Shown: piece after piece, positions 54,965 to 64,000 of the stretch
Layout of the letters: each line of letters begins with the position of its first letter
Numbering within the stretch: position 1 is the first letter of the stretch
Source: Paucibacter aquatile
Lineage (GTDB): Bacteria; Pseudomonadota; Gammaproteobacteria; Burkholderiales; Burkholderiaceae_C
Assembly: GCF_002885975.1 (NCBI RefSeq)
Contig: NZ_POSP01000003.1
Coordinates: 3,410,001-3,474,000 of the forward strand
DNA length: 64,000 bases
Direction: 5' to 3'
The notes under the pieces: generated by a model
The model's input: the letters and a program-made list of their open reading frames with translations, nothing else
Told to the model about the DNA's origin: nothing
The model's database searches: none
Program-made: the position numbers and the translations under genes

Positions 54965-55234
54965 GGCGGGCATTGTCGGCCAGGCCGGGGCGGGTGGAAC
55001 GGGTGGACGGCGGCCGGGCCTCGGGCTTGGCATGGCGCTTGCGTACAAACCCTGCATCTCCTGAATCGACCTGCCCGCCGCCCGGCTGCGGTGCAGGTCT
55101 CCCCAAAAAGGCTTGCTGCCATGCCCCGTCTTGCCACCGCCCGCTCCGCCCTGCCAGTTCTTGGTGCCATGCCGCTGCGCATGGCTTTCGTGTCTGCCGC
55201 CCCGGCGGCGCGCGTTTCACCGGAGGCCCGACCC

Positions 55235-55795
55235 ATGAACTTCCACAGCCTTGGTTCGTCCCAGATCTGGGTGGCGCGCGCCGGCGACCCGCCGCCGCGC
55301 TCGGCCATTCGCAGCCCGGCGGGCCAGTTGCAAGGCCTGAGCCTGCTGCGCGAAACCGTCGATCAGCCGCAGCTGCGGGCGCTGTTCGAACAGTTCGAGG
55401 CCGAGGCGCGACAGCTCAGCCCTGCCGGCCGTGCGGCCTGCGCCCCGGACCTGGCCTTGCTGCGCAGCCCGCAAGCACGCGTGCTGGCGCTGCGCGATGC
55501 GCAGGCGCGGGTGCTGGCCTGCGCGGCCTTGCTCTTGCACGACGAATGGGCCGAGCTGCAGCTGTTGATGGTGCAGCCCCGCTGGCGCGGCCGCGGCCTG
55601 GGCGAGATGCTCTTGCAAGCCCTGGAGCGCGAGGCCTTGCGTGCCGGCCAGCCCCTGCTGCGCCTGCAGGTGGGCGTGCGCCAGCGCTCGGCCCAGCGCC
55701 TGTTCGAGCGCCTGGGTTTTGCCCGCTGCGGGCCCTTCGGTGCGCACCGCGCCGAACCGTTTGCGCTGTTCATGGAAAAGCTGGCCGGCGACTGA
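55235..55795 (+). CDS. GNAT-family N-acetyltransferase
   Basis: 186 residues; motif A LMVQPRWRGRGLGEMLLQAL and RQRSAQRLFERLGF. GGAGG upstream of ATG 55235; starts further upstream are possible. Divergent from the YafY-type regulator. Substrate unknown. Confidence 0.78.
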   Translation: MNFHSLGSSQIWVARAGDPPPRSAIRSPAGQLQGLSLLRETVDQPQLRALFEQFEAEARQLSPAGRAACAPDLALLRSPQARVLALRDAQARVLACAALLLHDEWAELQLLMVQPRWRGRGLGEMLLQALEREALRAGQPLLRLQVGVRQRSAQRLFERLGFARCGPFGAHRAEPFALFMEKLAGD

Positions 55796-55931
55796 GCCCG
55801 GGGCGCTGCGCGCGCTCCTCGCACGCGAATGGCAAAAGCCCCCTGCCATTCGGCCTAGGGACTGTCATCAGGTCTGCAAATCGCCTCACTAGATTGCGCG
55901 GCATCCGCTGTCGTTTTGTGAGGAATTCCCC

Positions 55932-56510
55932 ATGTCCTGCTCCAAGTCCCTGCGCCGCGTTGCGCTCGCTGCTGCGCTGCTGTCCAGCCTGTCCTTTGCC
56001 GGCGGCGCCCATGCCGCGGTGTTGAATTTCGATGACCTGGCCGATGGTCTGGTGCCGCTCAACTATGGCGGCCTCGATTGGTCGCGTTTCGGCTGGACCG
56101 CCTTCTCCACCGCTGCCGAGCCCTACACCGCCCACTCGGGTGCCGGCCGCGTGGCCAGTGGCTTCCTGGCCGAAGACGCCGCCAGCCGGATCGGTTTCAG
56201 CCAGGCCGTGCGCTTTGACGGCGCCTGGTTCGCCGGCCAGAGCGGCGCGGTGCTGAGCTTCGAGCTCTTTTACCAAGGCCAGCGTGTCGCCAGCTCGCAA
56301 AGCCTTGACCCATCGGCCACCCCGAGCTTTCTGGCCAGCGGCTATGCCGGCCTGGTCGATGCCGTGCAGGTGAAGAGTCAGAACCACGGCGAGTTCGTCA
56401 TGGACGACTTCAGCTTCACCGCCGCACCGGTGCCCGAGCCGCAGAGCTATGCGCTGCTGCTGGGCGGTTTGATCGGCATTGCCGCCGTCCTGCGCCGCCG
56501 CGCGGTTTGA
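55932..56510 (+). CDS. PEP-CTERM sorted exported protein
   Basis: 192 residues. Signal peptide ending AHAA, a ~130-residue beta-rich domain, and the C-terminal sorting tag VPEPQSYALLLGGLIGIAAV followed by Arg-rich RRR. Such proteins are processed by an exosortase and linked to exopolysaccharide or surface structures. Upstream of phospholipase C on the same strand. Confidence 0.85.
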   Translation: MSCSKSLRRVALAAALLSSLSFAGGAHAAVLNFDDLADGLVPLNYGGLDWSRFGWTAFSTAAEPYTAHSGAGRVASGFLAEDAASRIGFSQAVRFDGAWFAGQSGAVLSFELFYQGQRVASSQSLDPSATPSFLASGYAGLVDAVQVKSQNHGEFVMDDFSFTAAPVPEPQSYALLLGGLIGIAAVLRRRAV

Positions 56511-56583
56511 GCCAAGCCCGGCTTGCCCCGGCCCGACTTCAGCGTCGGGTCGCCCCAGTTTTCTGATTCTCAGGACCTCCTCC

Positions 56584-58800
56584 ATGACCACCCAAGACCG
56601 CCGCAGTTTCTTGCGCAGCGCCAGCGCCGCCGCTGCGCTGACCGCCTTCCCGCCCGCCATCCAACGCGCCTTGGCCATCCCGGCCAATGTCCGCAGCGGC
56701 ACCATCCATGATGTCGAGCACATCGTCATCCTGACCCAGGAAAACCGCAGCTTCGACCACTACTTCGGCACGCTGAACGGCGTGCGCGGTTTTGCCGATC
56801 CCTTCCCGGTGCCTGTGGTCGACAAGACCGGCATCAACGGCAAGAGCGTCTGGATGCAGCCCAATGCCGTGACGGCCACGCCCGGCCGCCCGCCGGTCAA
56901 CCCGGTGGCGCTGGCGCCCTTCCACCTGAACACGCAGCAGACCTTTGCGCACATGCGCGTGTCGGGCACGCCCCACTCCTGGCCCGATGCCCAGGCTGGT
57001 TGGGACCAAGGCCGCATGAACGCCTGGCCCAAGGCCAAGCAGAACCACTCGATGGGCTATTTCAAGCGGGCCGATCTGCCCTTCCAGTTCGCGATGGCCA
57101 CCGCCTTCACGATCTGCGACCACTACCACTGCTCCAGCCAGACCGGCACCAACACCAACCGCCTGTTCCTCTGGACCGGCACCAACGATCCGCTGCGCAA
57201 GGGCAACGGCCCGTCCACCGACAACAGCCACGATTGGTTCAAGCCTGATCCGGCCGATGACTACACCTGGACCACCTACCCCGAGCGCCTGCAGGATGCC
57301 GGCATCAGCTGGCAGGTCTACCAGAACATGGCGGACAACTTCACCGACAACGCCCTGGCCGGTTTCCGCCCCTTCCGTGATGCCTGGTACGGCCGCCCCG
57401 GCTACTCGCAGCAGCTGAAGGACCGCGGCATCAGCACGCGCGATCTGGACAAGCTGCGCGAAGACGTGCTGGCCGACAAGCTTCCGCAGGTCAGCTGGAT
57501 CGTGGCCACGGCCGAAGGCTCCGAGCACCCCGGCCCGTCCAGCCCGGCCCAGGGCGCCGACTACACCGCCAAGGTGCTGGAAGCACTGACCGCCAATCCA
57601 GACGTCTGGAGCAAGACGGTTCTGTTCATCAACTTCGACGAGAACGACGGCTTCTTCGACCACATGCCGCCGCCGGCCGCCCCCAGCTACATCACTTGGG
57701 ACGCCGACCCGGCCAAGGCCGACCTGGCCGGTGACTCCACCGTGGACACCACGGGCGAGTACCACCACATCCTCAACGGCACGGCGGCCACCCACCAGCA
57801 CAAGCCCTACGGCTTTGGCCCGCGCGTGCCCATGTACGTGATCTCGCCCTGGAGCAAGGGCGGCTGGGTCAACTCCGAAGTGGCCGATCACACCTCGGTG
57901 ATCCGTTTCATCGAGAAGCGCTTCGGTGTGATGGAGCCCAATATCAGCGCCTGGCGCCGTGCCGTGGCCGGTGATTTGACGTCGGCTTTCAACTTCCGCG
58001 ACCCGGAAGACAGCGCCTTCTTCGCCCAACTGCCCAAGACCCTGGAGCTGGCCAACCGTGCCCGCGCCCTGCCGGGCACCACCACGCCGCCCACGCCGAC
58101 CACGCTGAACGTGCCGGTGCAGGAAGCCGGCCCGCGCCCGGCCCGTGCCTTGCCGTATGAGCTGCACACCACGGCTGCGGTCAAGGTCAGCGCCGGCCGC
58201 GTCGGTGCCGCCCGCATCGAGCTGCAGTTTGCCCACACCGGCAACGGCCTGGGCGACACCAGCGGCCCGGCCGCCGTCTTCCATGTCTACGACCGCCTGA
58301 ACCTGGCCGCCCTGCCGCGCCGCTACACCGTGGAAGCCGGCAAGCAGCTGACCGGCAGCTGGCAGCCGGCCGCCAACGGCGCCTACGACCTCTGGGTCCT
58401 GGGCCCCAACGGCTACCACCGCCACTTCACCGGCAATGCCCGCCGCGTGGCCGCGGCCGCCCAGCCCAACCCCGAGGTGCGCGTGACGCCGGACGTGGCC
58501 AATGGCGAACTGCAGATCGAGCTGAGCAACAACGGCAGCTTTGCCTGCACCTTCATCCTCTCGGCCAACAAGTACTACAGCGTGGCGCCGCAGCAGATCC
58601 ACCTGGCCGCCAAGACCCGCACCACCCTGCGTCTGCCGCTGCGCGAAAGCGCCTACTGGTACGACTTCAGCGTGCGTGTGGCCGGCCAGGGCGACTACAG
58701 CCGCCGCTTTGCCGGCCATATGGAAACCGGCGAGGCCTCGATCAGCGATCCGGCCATGTCCGGCCCGGCCCTGCTGGACCAGTACCGCCTCGGCGCCTGA
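56584..58800 (+). CDS. Phosphocholine-specific phospholipase C (Tat-exported)
   Basis: 738 residues. Twin-arginine signal DRRSFLRSASA, phosphoesterase core with HIVILTQENRSFDHYFGTL, INFDENDGFFDHMPPP and VPMYVISPWSKGGWV, and two C-terminal DUF756-type domains (about 530-730). Matches the PlcN/PlcH family that hydrolyses phosphatidylcholine and related lipids. A PEP-CTERM gene follows 44 bp downstream. Confidence 0.92.
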   Translation: MTTQDRRSFLRSASAAAALTAFPPAIQRALAIPANVRSGTIHDVEHIVILTQENRSFDHYFGTLNGVRGFADPFPVPVVDKTGINGKSVWMQPNAVTATPGRPPVNPVALAPFHLNTQQTFAHMRVSGTPHSWPDAQAGWDQGRMNAWPKAKQNHSMGYFKRADLPFQFAMATAFTICDHYHCSSQTGTNTNRLFLWTGTNDPLRKGNGPSTDNSHDWFKPDPADDYTWTTYPERLQDAGISWQVYQNMADNFTDNALAGFRPFRDAWYGRPGYSQQLKDRGISTRDLDKLREDVLADKLPQVSWIVATAEGSEHPGPSSPAQGADYTAKVLEALTANPDVWSKTVLFINFDENDGFFDHMPPPAAPSYITWDADPAKADLAGDSTVDTTGEYHHILNGTAATHQHKPYGFGPRVPMYVISPWSKGGWVNSEVADHTSVIRFIEKRFGVMEPNISAWRRAVAGDLTSAFNFRDPEDSAFFAQLPKTLELANRARALPGTTTPPTPTTLNVPVQEAGPRPARALPYELHTTAAVKVSAGRVGAARIELQFAHTGNGLGDTSGPAAVFHVYDRLNLAALPRRYTVEAGKQLTGSWQPAANGAYDLWVLGPNGYHRHFTGNARRVAAAAQPNPEVRVTPDVANGELQIELSNNGSFACTFILSANKYYSVAPQQIHLAAKTRTTLRLPLRESAYWYDFSVRVAGQGDYSRRFAGHMETGEASISDPAMSGPALLDQYRLGA

Positions 58801-58844
58801 TCCATCCGCTCTCTTTATTTGAAACCTCAAGCATTTCTCAAATC

Positions 58845-59531
58845 ATGAACCACAAGCTCATCACCCGCGGCGTTCTGGCGCTTTCCCTGTTCGCTGCTGG
58901 CTTCGGCGCCCACGCCGCCACCCTGGGCCAGAACCTGATCGTCAACGGCAACGCCGAAGGCGGCGTCGCCGGTTGGACCGCCTTTGCCGGAGTGGACCTG
59001 TTCCAGTCGGTCGCCTACGGCAGCAACTGGGTTTTGCCCAGCCAGCCGGGCCCGGTCGACCGTGGCAGCTTCTTGTTTGCCGGTCAATCCTCGCCGGCCT
59101 CGGCGGGTTTCCAGCTGTTTGACGTCAGCAATCTGAGCAGCCTGATCGCCACCGGCGGCGCCAGTTTCAAGCTCGACGGCTACCTGGGCGGCTGGACCAG
59201 CCAAGGCGACAACGCCCTGGTTTACGTGTCCTTCCTGGATGGCAGCAATACCGAAATCGGCTCCGCCACCCTGGGCCCGGTCACCCCGGCCGACCGCGGC
59301 AACCAGACCGGTCTGCTCTACCGCCAGACCCAGGGCTTCCTGCCCGTGGGCACGACGACGATCAACCTGAGCCTGTCCATGGAACGCCTGAACTCCAGCG
59401 ACAACGACGGCTACGCCGACAACCTGTCCTTTGTCATCAACACCGCCCCGGTGCCCGAGCCGGAAACCTATGCCCTGATGGCCCTGGGTCTGGGCCTGCT
59501 GGCCGTGGTGCGCCGCCGCCAGCGCGGCTGA
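58845..59531 (+). CDS. PEP-CTERM sorted exported protein
   Basis: 228 residues. Signal peptide ending AHAA, beta-sandwich-like body (LIVNGNAEGGVAGWTAF, DNLSFVINTAP) and C-terminal VPEPETYALMALGLGLLAVV plus RRRQRG. The body resembles carbohydrate-binding-like beta sandwiches. Last gene before a strong terminator. Confidence 0.87.
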   Translation: MNHKLITRGVLALSLFAAGFGAHAATLGQNLIVNGNAEGGVAGWTAFAGVDLFQSVAYGSNWVLPSQPGPVDRGSFLFAGQSSPASAGFQLFDVSNLSSLIATGGASFKLDGYLGGWTSQGDNALVYVSFLDGSNTEIGSATLGPVTPADRGNQTGLLYRQTQGFLPVGTTTINLSLSMERLNSSDNDGYADNLSFVINTAPVPEPETYALMALGLGLLAVVRRRQRG

Positions 59532-59569
59532 TCTTCGGATCGACTCTGGCCCGCTTCTTGCGAGCCACA

Positions 59570-59595
59570 CGGGGATGCAGCGCATCCCCGTTTTT
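59570..59595 (+). terminator. Rho-independent terminator
   Basis: CGGGGATGC-AGC-GCATCCCCG (9-bp perfect stem) followed by TTTTT, 38 bp after the PEP-CTERM stop. Confidence 0.9.
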
Positions 59596-59616
59596 CCATC
59601 GAATCCGGCCTTCTTC

Positions 59617-60498
59617 ATGCCCCAGCCCGAGCGCGGCGAGGCCTTGCCCTGCACGCCCGACAGCCTGGGCTGGCGAGCCCGGCTGGCGCTGGACTACCGG
59701 CTGGAGGGCGGCCGTTGCCTGCTGCGGCATCGCCACGAGGGGCCGCTGCGGGTGCTGAAAAGCCTCTACCCCGAGGGCGAGGCGATCTGTCACAACGTGC
59801 TGGTCCATCCGCCCAGCGGCCTGGTTGCGGGCGACCGCTTGGAGATCGAACTGAGCGTGGGCGAGGGCGCCCATGCCTTGCTGAGCACGCCTGGCGCCAC
59901 CCGCTTCTACCGCAGCAGCACCGGCGCCCTGGCCACCCAAAGTCTGCAGGCCCGTCTGGCCCCCGGCGCGCGGCTGGAATGGCTGCCGCTGGAAGCCCTG
60001 GCCTACCCGGGCTGCCGGGCGCTCAACGAGGCCCGCTTTGAGCTGGCGCCGGGCGCCGAGCTGATGGCCTGGGACCTCACGGCCCTGGGCCTGCCCAAGG
60101 CCGGCCAGCCCTTCGCGGAAGGACAGTTCCAGCAGCATCTGGAGATCCCGGGTGTCTGGCTGGAGCGTGGTCTGATCGATGGCAGCGATGCCTTGCTGAT
60201 GGATGGCTCCCTGGGCCTGGCCGGGCGGCGCTGCCTGGCCAGCCTGGTGTTCGCGGGCGGCGAGGCGCTGTCGCGTGAGCGGCGCGAGCGGGCGCTGGAG
60301 GCCGTGCGTGCCTGCATCGAGGCTCACCCGCTGCGCGATACCGCCGGCGTGACGGCGGCACAGGAGCGCCTGCTGGTGCTGCGCGTGCTGGCGCCCCTGG
60401 TCGAGCCGGCGTTCGAGCTGCTGCGGCAGTGCCGGGCCGCCTGGCGGCGCGAGCTCTGGGGTTTGGACGAGGCTTCGCCGCGGCTTTGGGCGATGTGA
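59617..60498 (+). CDS. ureD: Urease accessory protein UreD
   Basis: 293 residues with UreD/UreH landmarks: VLVHPPSGLVAGDRLEIELSVGEGAHALLSTPGATRFYRS and AYPGCRALNEARFEL. UreD is a scaffold for nickel insertion into urease. No urease subunit gene follows it here; the next gene is a solute-binding protein, and urea transporter genes converge from the right. ATG 59617 chosen because the upstream ATG at 59575 lies in the terminator. Confidence 0.9.
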   Translation: MPQPERGEALPCTPDSLGWRARLALDYRLEGGRCLLRHRHEGPLRVLKSLYPEGEAICHNVLVHPPSGLVAGDRLEIELSVGEGAHALLSTPGATRFYRSSTGALATQSLQARLAPGARLEWLPLEALAYPGCRALNEARFELAPGAELMAWDLTALGLPKAGQPFAEGQFQQHLEIPGVWLERGLIDGSDALLMDGSLGLAGRRCLASLVFAGGEALSRERRERALEAVRACIEAHPLRDTAGVTAAQERLLVLRVLAPLVEPAFELLRQCRAAWRRELWGLDEASPRLWAM

Positions 60499-60559
60499 GA
60501 ACCGCCCTGCTGGCCTCGGGTATGCTGGCTCCAGCAGATGGCGGGGGCGGGTACGGCAC

Positions 60560-61537
60560 GTGGACCAGAGCAAGAAGACGTGGCAAGACAGCGACGGGCG
60601 GCAGCGGGTCGGGGCACGCGCCCGGGCCAGTGCCCGCGGGCTCGCGCTGGCTCTGTCGCTGGCGCTGTTCGGAGCGCCCGCCGCGCGGGCGCAGGCGCCG
60701 CAGGCCGCGGCCTCCTCCGGCCCGGTGATCGAGAAAGAGACCTTGCAATGGGTCATGGTGCATTCGCCGCCCACGGCCATTCTGCAAGGCCTGGGCCAGG
60801 GCCGGGGCTTTGTCGACAAGGCCTTGCTGCTGTTCCAGGCCGGCCTGCCCGAGCTGCAGCACCAGGTGCTGGACGCCAACTATGCCCGCGCCGCCGTGGA
60901 GCTGCGCAACAAGCCCAATGTCTGCGTGGCCGCCTTTTTGCGACTGCCCGAACGCGAGGCCTTTGTGCATTTCAGCGAGCCCTATCTGACCGCCTTGCCC
61001 TACCAGCTGGTCACCTTGCAGCGCGAGCGGCCCGGCCGCCTGCCCTTGCTGCCCGATGGCCAGGGCCGGGTCGATCTGGCCGAGCTGCTGCAAGCGGTGC
61101 CGCCGGGCCATCTGCCGCAAGAGGGCTGGCGGGTCGGTGTGGCCGGTGGGCGCTCGTTGGGGCAGCGCTACGACCAGATGATCAAGAACCTGCCGGTCGG
61201 CGCTCGGCTGAGCGTGCGCCATGGCAACCCGAGTGTGTCGGGCCTGCTGCGCATGCTGCTGGACGACAAGGTCGACGCCATCATTGCCTTTCCCACCGAG
61301 CTCAGCTTTGCCGCCCGCGAGCTGGGCCTGCCCACCCAGGAGCTGCGCCTGTTGCCGCTGCGCGGCGCGGACGCGGCCACCACCGTGCATGTCGGTTGCT
61401 CGCGCTCGGCCTTGGGGGCGCGGGCGGTCGAAGGCATCAATGCGGTGATCCGCAAGCAGGGGCCGCGCCTCGAGAGCTTTTACCGCGAGTGGTTGCCGAC
61501 GACCTCGCGCGCCAATGCGCCTGGTCCGCGGCCCTGA
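60560..61537 (+). CDS. Periplasmic solute-binding-like protein
   Basis: 325 residues from GTG 60560. Signal peptide ending ARAQA (about 45), then a family-3 binding-protein pattern (VCVAAFLRLPEREAFVHFSEPY, MLLDDKVDAIIAFPTEL). Not the usual UrtA type. No permease of its own; placed between ureD and urtE. Confidence 0.65.
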   Translation: MDQSKKTWQDSDGRQRVGARARASARGLALALSLALFGAPAARAQAPQAAASSGPVIEKETLQWVMVHSPPTAILQGLGQGRGFVDKALLLFQAGLPELQHQVLDANYARAAVELRNKPNVCVAAFLRLPEREAFVHFSEPYLTALPYQLVTLQRERPGRLPLLPDGQGRVDLAELLQAVPPGHLPQEGWRVGVAGGRSLGQRYDQMIKNLPVGARLSVRHGNPSVSGLLRMLLDDKVDAIIAFPTELSFAARELGLPTQELRLLPLRGADAATTVHVGCSRSALGARAVEGINAVIRKQGPRLESFYREWLPTTSRANAPGPRP

Positions 61538-61556
61538 GCCGCTTTGCGGGTTTCAC

Positions 61557-62270
61557 TCAAATCGAGACCAGCTGGCGCACGCCACGGCTGACCATCTCTG
61601 AGCGGCTGCCGGCCGAGATGACGGCGCCGCGCTCCAGCACCAGGTAGTCGTCGGCCAATTCCTCGGCGAAGTCGTAGTACTGCTCGCATAGCAGCACGGC
61701 CATGGGCTGGCCGCCATTGGCCGCCAGGCCGCGCTCGGCCAGGCGGCGGATGACGCGACCGATGTCCTGGATGATGTTGGGCTGGATGCCTTCGGTGGGT
61801 TCGTCTAGGATCAGCAGGCGCGGCCCGGCCGCCAGCGCGCGGGCGATGGCCAGCTGTTGCTGCTGGCCACCCGAGAGATCGCCACCGCGCCGCTGCAGCA
61901 TCTGCTGCAGCACCGGGAAGAGCTCGAACAGCTCGGGCGGAATGGGGGTGCCGGCCGGCCGCGTGGCCAGGCCCAGGGCCAGGTTCTCGGCCACGGTCAA
62001 GCGGCCGAAGATCTCGCGCCCTTGCGGCACATAGCCGATGCCGGCGCGGGCGCGCTCGAAGGGCTTGGCGCGCGTGATGTCCTGGCCTTGCAGCCGGACC
62101 TCGCCGCTTTTCACCGGCACCAGGCCCATCAGCGACTTGAGCAAGGTGGTCTTGCCGACGCCGTTGCGGCCCAGCAGCACGGTGATGCGGCCGGGCTGCA
62201 CGCGCAGCGAGACATCGCGCAGGATGTGCGAGCCGCCGTAGTACTGCTGGAGGTTCTGGGCGATCAGCAT
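61557..62270 (-). CDS. urtE: Urea ABC transporter ATP-binding protein UrtE
   Basis: 237 residues with Walker A GRNGVGKTT, signature LSGGQQQQLAIARAL and Walker B LLILDEPTEG; the EGIQPNIIQDIG stretch is typical of UrtE. Second ATPase of the high-affinity urea importer, acting with UrtD and the permeases UrtB/UrtC. Starts 46 bp after urtD. Confidence 0.93.
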   Translation of the reverse strand: MLIAQNLQQYYGGSHILRDVSLRVQPGRITVLLGRNGVGKTTLLKSLMGLVPVKSGEVRLQGQDITRAKPFERARAGIGYVPQGREIFGRLTVAENLALGLATRPAGTPIPPELFELFPVLQQMLQRRGGDLSGGQQQQLAIARALAAGPRLLILDEPTEGIQPNIIQDIGRVIRRLAERGLAANGGQPMAVLLCEQYYDFAEELADDYLVLERGAVISAGSRSEMVSRGVRQLVSI

Positions 62271-62316
62271 GGCAGGCAGGAGGAGGAAGGGTTGATGGAT
62301 CGTGTGTGCATGCCGC

Positions 62317-63174
62317 TCAACGTCCGAGGTAGACCTCGATCACGCGCTCGTCGGCCTGCACCTGGGACAGCGGGCCCTGGGCCAGCACGCGGCCTTCGCA
62401 GAGCACGGTGACGGTGCCGCCCAGGCGGGCGATGAAGCCCATGTCATGCTCGACCACGATCAGGCTGTGCCGACCCTTCAGCTGCAGAAAGAGCTCGGCC
62501 GTGCGCTCGGTTTCCTGGTCGGTCATGCCGGCCACAGGCTCGTCGAGCAGCAGCAGTTTCGGCTCCTGGATCAAGAGCATGCCGATCTCCAGCCACTGCT
62601 TCTGGCCGTGGCTGAGCAGGCCGGCCGGGCGCTGCGCCTCGGCCTGCAGCTGGATCAGCTCCAGCACCTCGGCCAGGCGATCACGCTGCGCGCCGCTGAG
62701 CCGGTGCCACAGCGCCGCCGCCACGCCGCGCGGGCCTTGCAGGGCCAGCTCCAGGTTCTCGAACACGCTCAGCGCCTCGAACACCGTGGGCTTCTGGAAC
62801 TTGCGGCACAAGCCCATGGAGGCGATCTCGGCCTCGCTGTGGCGCAGCAGGTCGATGGTGCCGCCGAAGAAGACCTCGCCGCGGTCGGGCCGGGTCTTGC
62901 CGGTGATGATGTCCATCATCGTGGTCTTGCCCGCGCCATTGGGGCCGATGATGCAGCGCAGCTCGCCCGGCGCGATGTCCAGGGACAGGCCGTTGATGGC
63001 CTTGAAGCCGTCGAAAGCGACGTGCACGTCTTCGAGGTAGAGGATGCGGCCGTGGGTCAGGTCCAGCTCGCCGGCGCGGTGCGGGCGGGCGTAGCCGGGG
63101 CTGCGGTCGCCGCCATGTTTGCCTTGCTGTTCGGCCAGACGTTCCTGGCCTTGTTCGAGCAGATCGGGGCTCAT
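62317..63174 (-). CDS. urtD: Urea ABC transporter ATP-binding protein UrtD
   Basis: 285 residues. Walker A GPNGAGKTT, signature LSHGQKQWLEIGMLL, Walker B LLLLDEPVAGM, matching UrtD. ATG overlaps the urtC stop codon (ATGA), so the genes are coupled. The first ~40 residues are a variable extension. Confidence 0.93.
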   Translation of the reverse strand: MSPDLLEQGQERLAEQQGKHGGDRSPGYARPHRAGELDLTHGRILYLEDVHVAFDGFKAINGLSLDIAPGELRCIIGPNGAGKTTMMDIITGKTRPDRGEVFFGGTIDLLRHSEAEIASMGLCRKFQKPTVFEALSVFENLELALQGPRGVAAALWHRLSGAQRDRLAEVLELIQLQAEAQRPAGLLSHGQKQWLEIGMLLIQEPKLLLLDEPVAGMTDQETERTAELFLQLKGRHSLIVVEHDMGFIARLGGTVTVLCEGRVLAQGPLSQVQADERVIEVYLGR

Positions 63175-64000
63175 GCCTGGCCTGCCTTTCGCAACGAGCT
63201 GAATCGGGAGACCAGTCCGGCCAAGCCCTGCGGCAGGAAGAGGGTGACGGCAATGAAGAGCGCGCCGAGGAAGTAGAGCCAGAACTCGGGCGCGCTGACC
63301 GTGAGCCAGCTCTTGGCACCGTTGACCGCAAAGGCGCCGGCGATCGGCCCCAGCAGGCTGCCGCGCCCGCCGACCGCGGCCCAGACCGCGATCTCGATGG
63401 AGTTGGCCACGCTCATCTCGCTCGGGTTGATGATGCCGACCTGCGGCACATAGAGCGCGCCGGCCAGGCCGCACATCATGGCCGAGACGGTCCAGATGCA
63501 GAGCTTGTAGGGCAGGGGTGAGTAGCCGCAGAACATCAGCCGAGATTCGGCGTCACGCACGGCCTGCAGCACGCGGCCGAACTTGGATCGCGTCAGCCAG
63601 CGCGCCAGCAGATAGCAGCCCACCAGGGCCAGGCCACTGAGCACGAACAAGACCATGCGGGTCTGCGCCGTGTGGATGGGCTGGCCGAGGATGCGCTTGA
63701 AATCGGTGAAGCCGTTGTTGCCGCCGAGACCCGTCTCATTCCGGAAGAACAGCAGCATGGCCGCGTAGGTCAGGGCCTGGGTGATGATGGAGAAGTACAC
63801 GCCCTTGATGCGCGAACGGAAGGCGAAGTAGCCGAACACAAAGGCCAGGCCGCCCGGCACGGCCAGCACCAGCACCAGGGTGGCGAGAAAGCTGTCGCTG
63901 AGCTGCCAATGCCAGGGCAGCGTCTTCCAGTCGAGGAAGACCATGAAGTCGGGCAGGGTGCTTTGGTACTGGCCTTCGCGACCGATCTGGCGCATCAGAT
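63171..64000 (-). CDS. urtC: Urea ABC transporter permease UrtC (N-terminus outside window)
   Basis: At least 275 residues. Several membrane helices, FAFRSRIKGVYFSIITQALT and ESRLMFCGYSPLPYKL, with the branched-chain-type permease pattern and a GGRGSLLGPIAGAF loop characteristic of LivM/UrtC. The frame stays open to the window edge, and the normal protein is longer, so the start is to the right. Confidence 0.9.
   Translation of the reverse strand, partial: LMRQIGREGQYQSTLPDFMVFLDWKTLPWHWQLSDSFLATLVLVLAVPGGLAFVFGYFAFRSRIKGVYFSIITQALTYAAMLLFFRNETGLGGNNGFTDFKRILGQPIHTAQTRMVLFVLSGLALVGCYLLARWLTRSKFGRVLQAVRDAESRLMFCGYSPLPYKLCIWTVSAMMCGLAGALYVPQVGIINPSEMSVANSIEIAVWAAVGGRGSLLGPIAGAFAVNGAKSWLTVSAPEFWLYFLGALFIAVTLFLPQGLAGLVSRFSSLRKAGQA

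Noticed and set aside
59575..59616. Upstream ATG for ureD
   Set aside because: It lies within the terminator hairpin; ATG 59617 gives a normal UreD start.

Overview
The window reads as the chromosome of a high-GC betaproteobacterium, most likely a Burkholderiales member near Roseateles, Rubrivivax or Leptothrix. This is inferred from gene content (PEP-CTERM proteins, TonB receptor plus phytase, urt urea transport, many Ala/Leu/Gln-rich proteins, GTG/TTG starts) and not from a marker gene. No tRNA, rRNA or CRISPR array was seen.

Left flank (1-28 kb), ordinary chromosomal genes: a PAT-type MFS transporter; a roughly 490-bp imperfect palindrome; a bufferin-type peptide operon (peptide, DUF692 oxygenase, DUF2063 partner); a lipoprotein; amidase; GST; aquaporin; a membrane-anchored receiver protein; a second PAT-type transporter; an outer-membrane barrel protein; a TonB receptor/phytase pair; a degenerate GGDEF protein with an AraC regulator; a c-type cytochrome; a Ser/Thr kinase; two GNAT enzymes; a solute-binding protein; an XdhC protein overlapping a metalloprotease; DUF3617; an alpha/beta hydrolase divergent from a LysR regulator with a poly-Thr tract.

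Centre (28.4-44.1 kb): a large integron cassette array with no integrase gene in the window. I can delimit 33 consecutive cassettes and 32 attC sites. For nearly every cassette the first bases (TTRRRY) are complementary to its own R'' box. Nineteen are gene cassettes, all on the + strand, mostly small proteins of unknown function and visibly less GC-rich than the flanks. The other 14 are one repeat family with no convincing gene. Every copy is exactly 340 bp although three diverged subfamilies differ internally by compensated single-base indels. One subfamily has a GCT core where attC normally has GTT, with a matching AGC in R''. A 1307-bp IS3-family element with a 3-bp target duplication interrupts one gene cassette; removing it restores the reading frame. 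The array ends in a truncated cassette joined to an LprI-like gene fragment.

Right flank (44.4-64 kb): a small membrane protein; a CHASE/GGDEF diguanylate cyclase divergent from selD; a Ser/Thr kinase with TPR-like tail followed by a subtilisin-like protease; an acyltransferase; lipocalin; DUF2892; a YafY/WYL regulator; GNAT; a phospholipase C between two PEP-CTERM proteins; ureD and a solute-binding protein convergent with urtC-urtD-urtE of a urea ABC transporter, which runs off the right edge.
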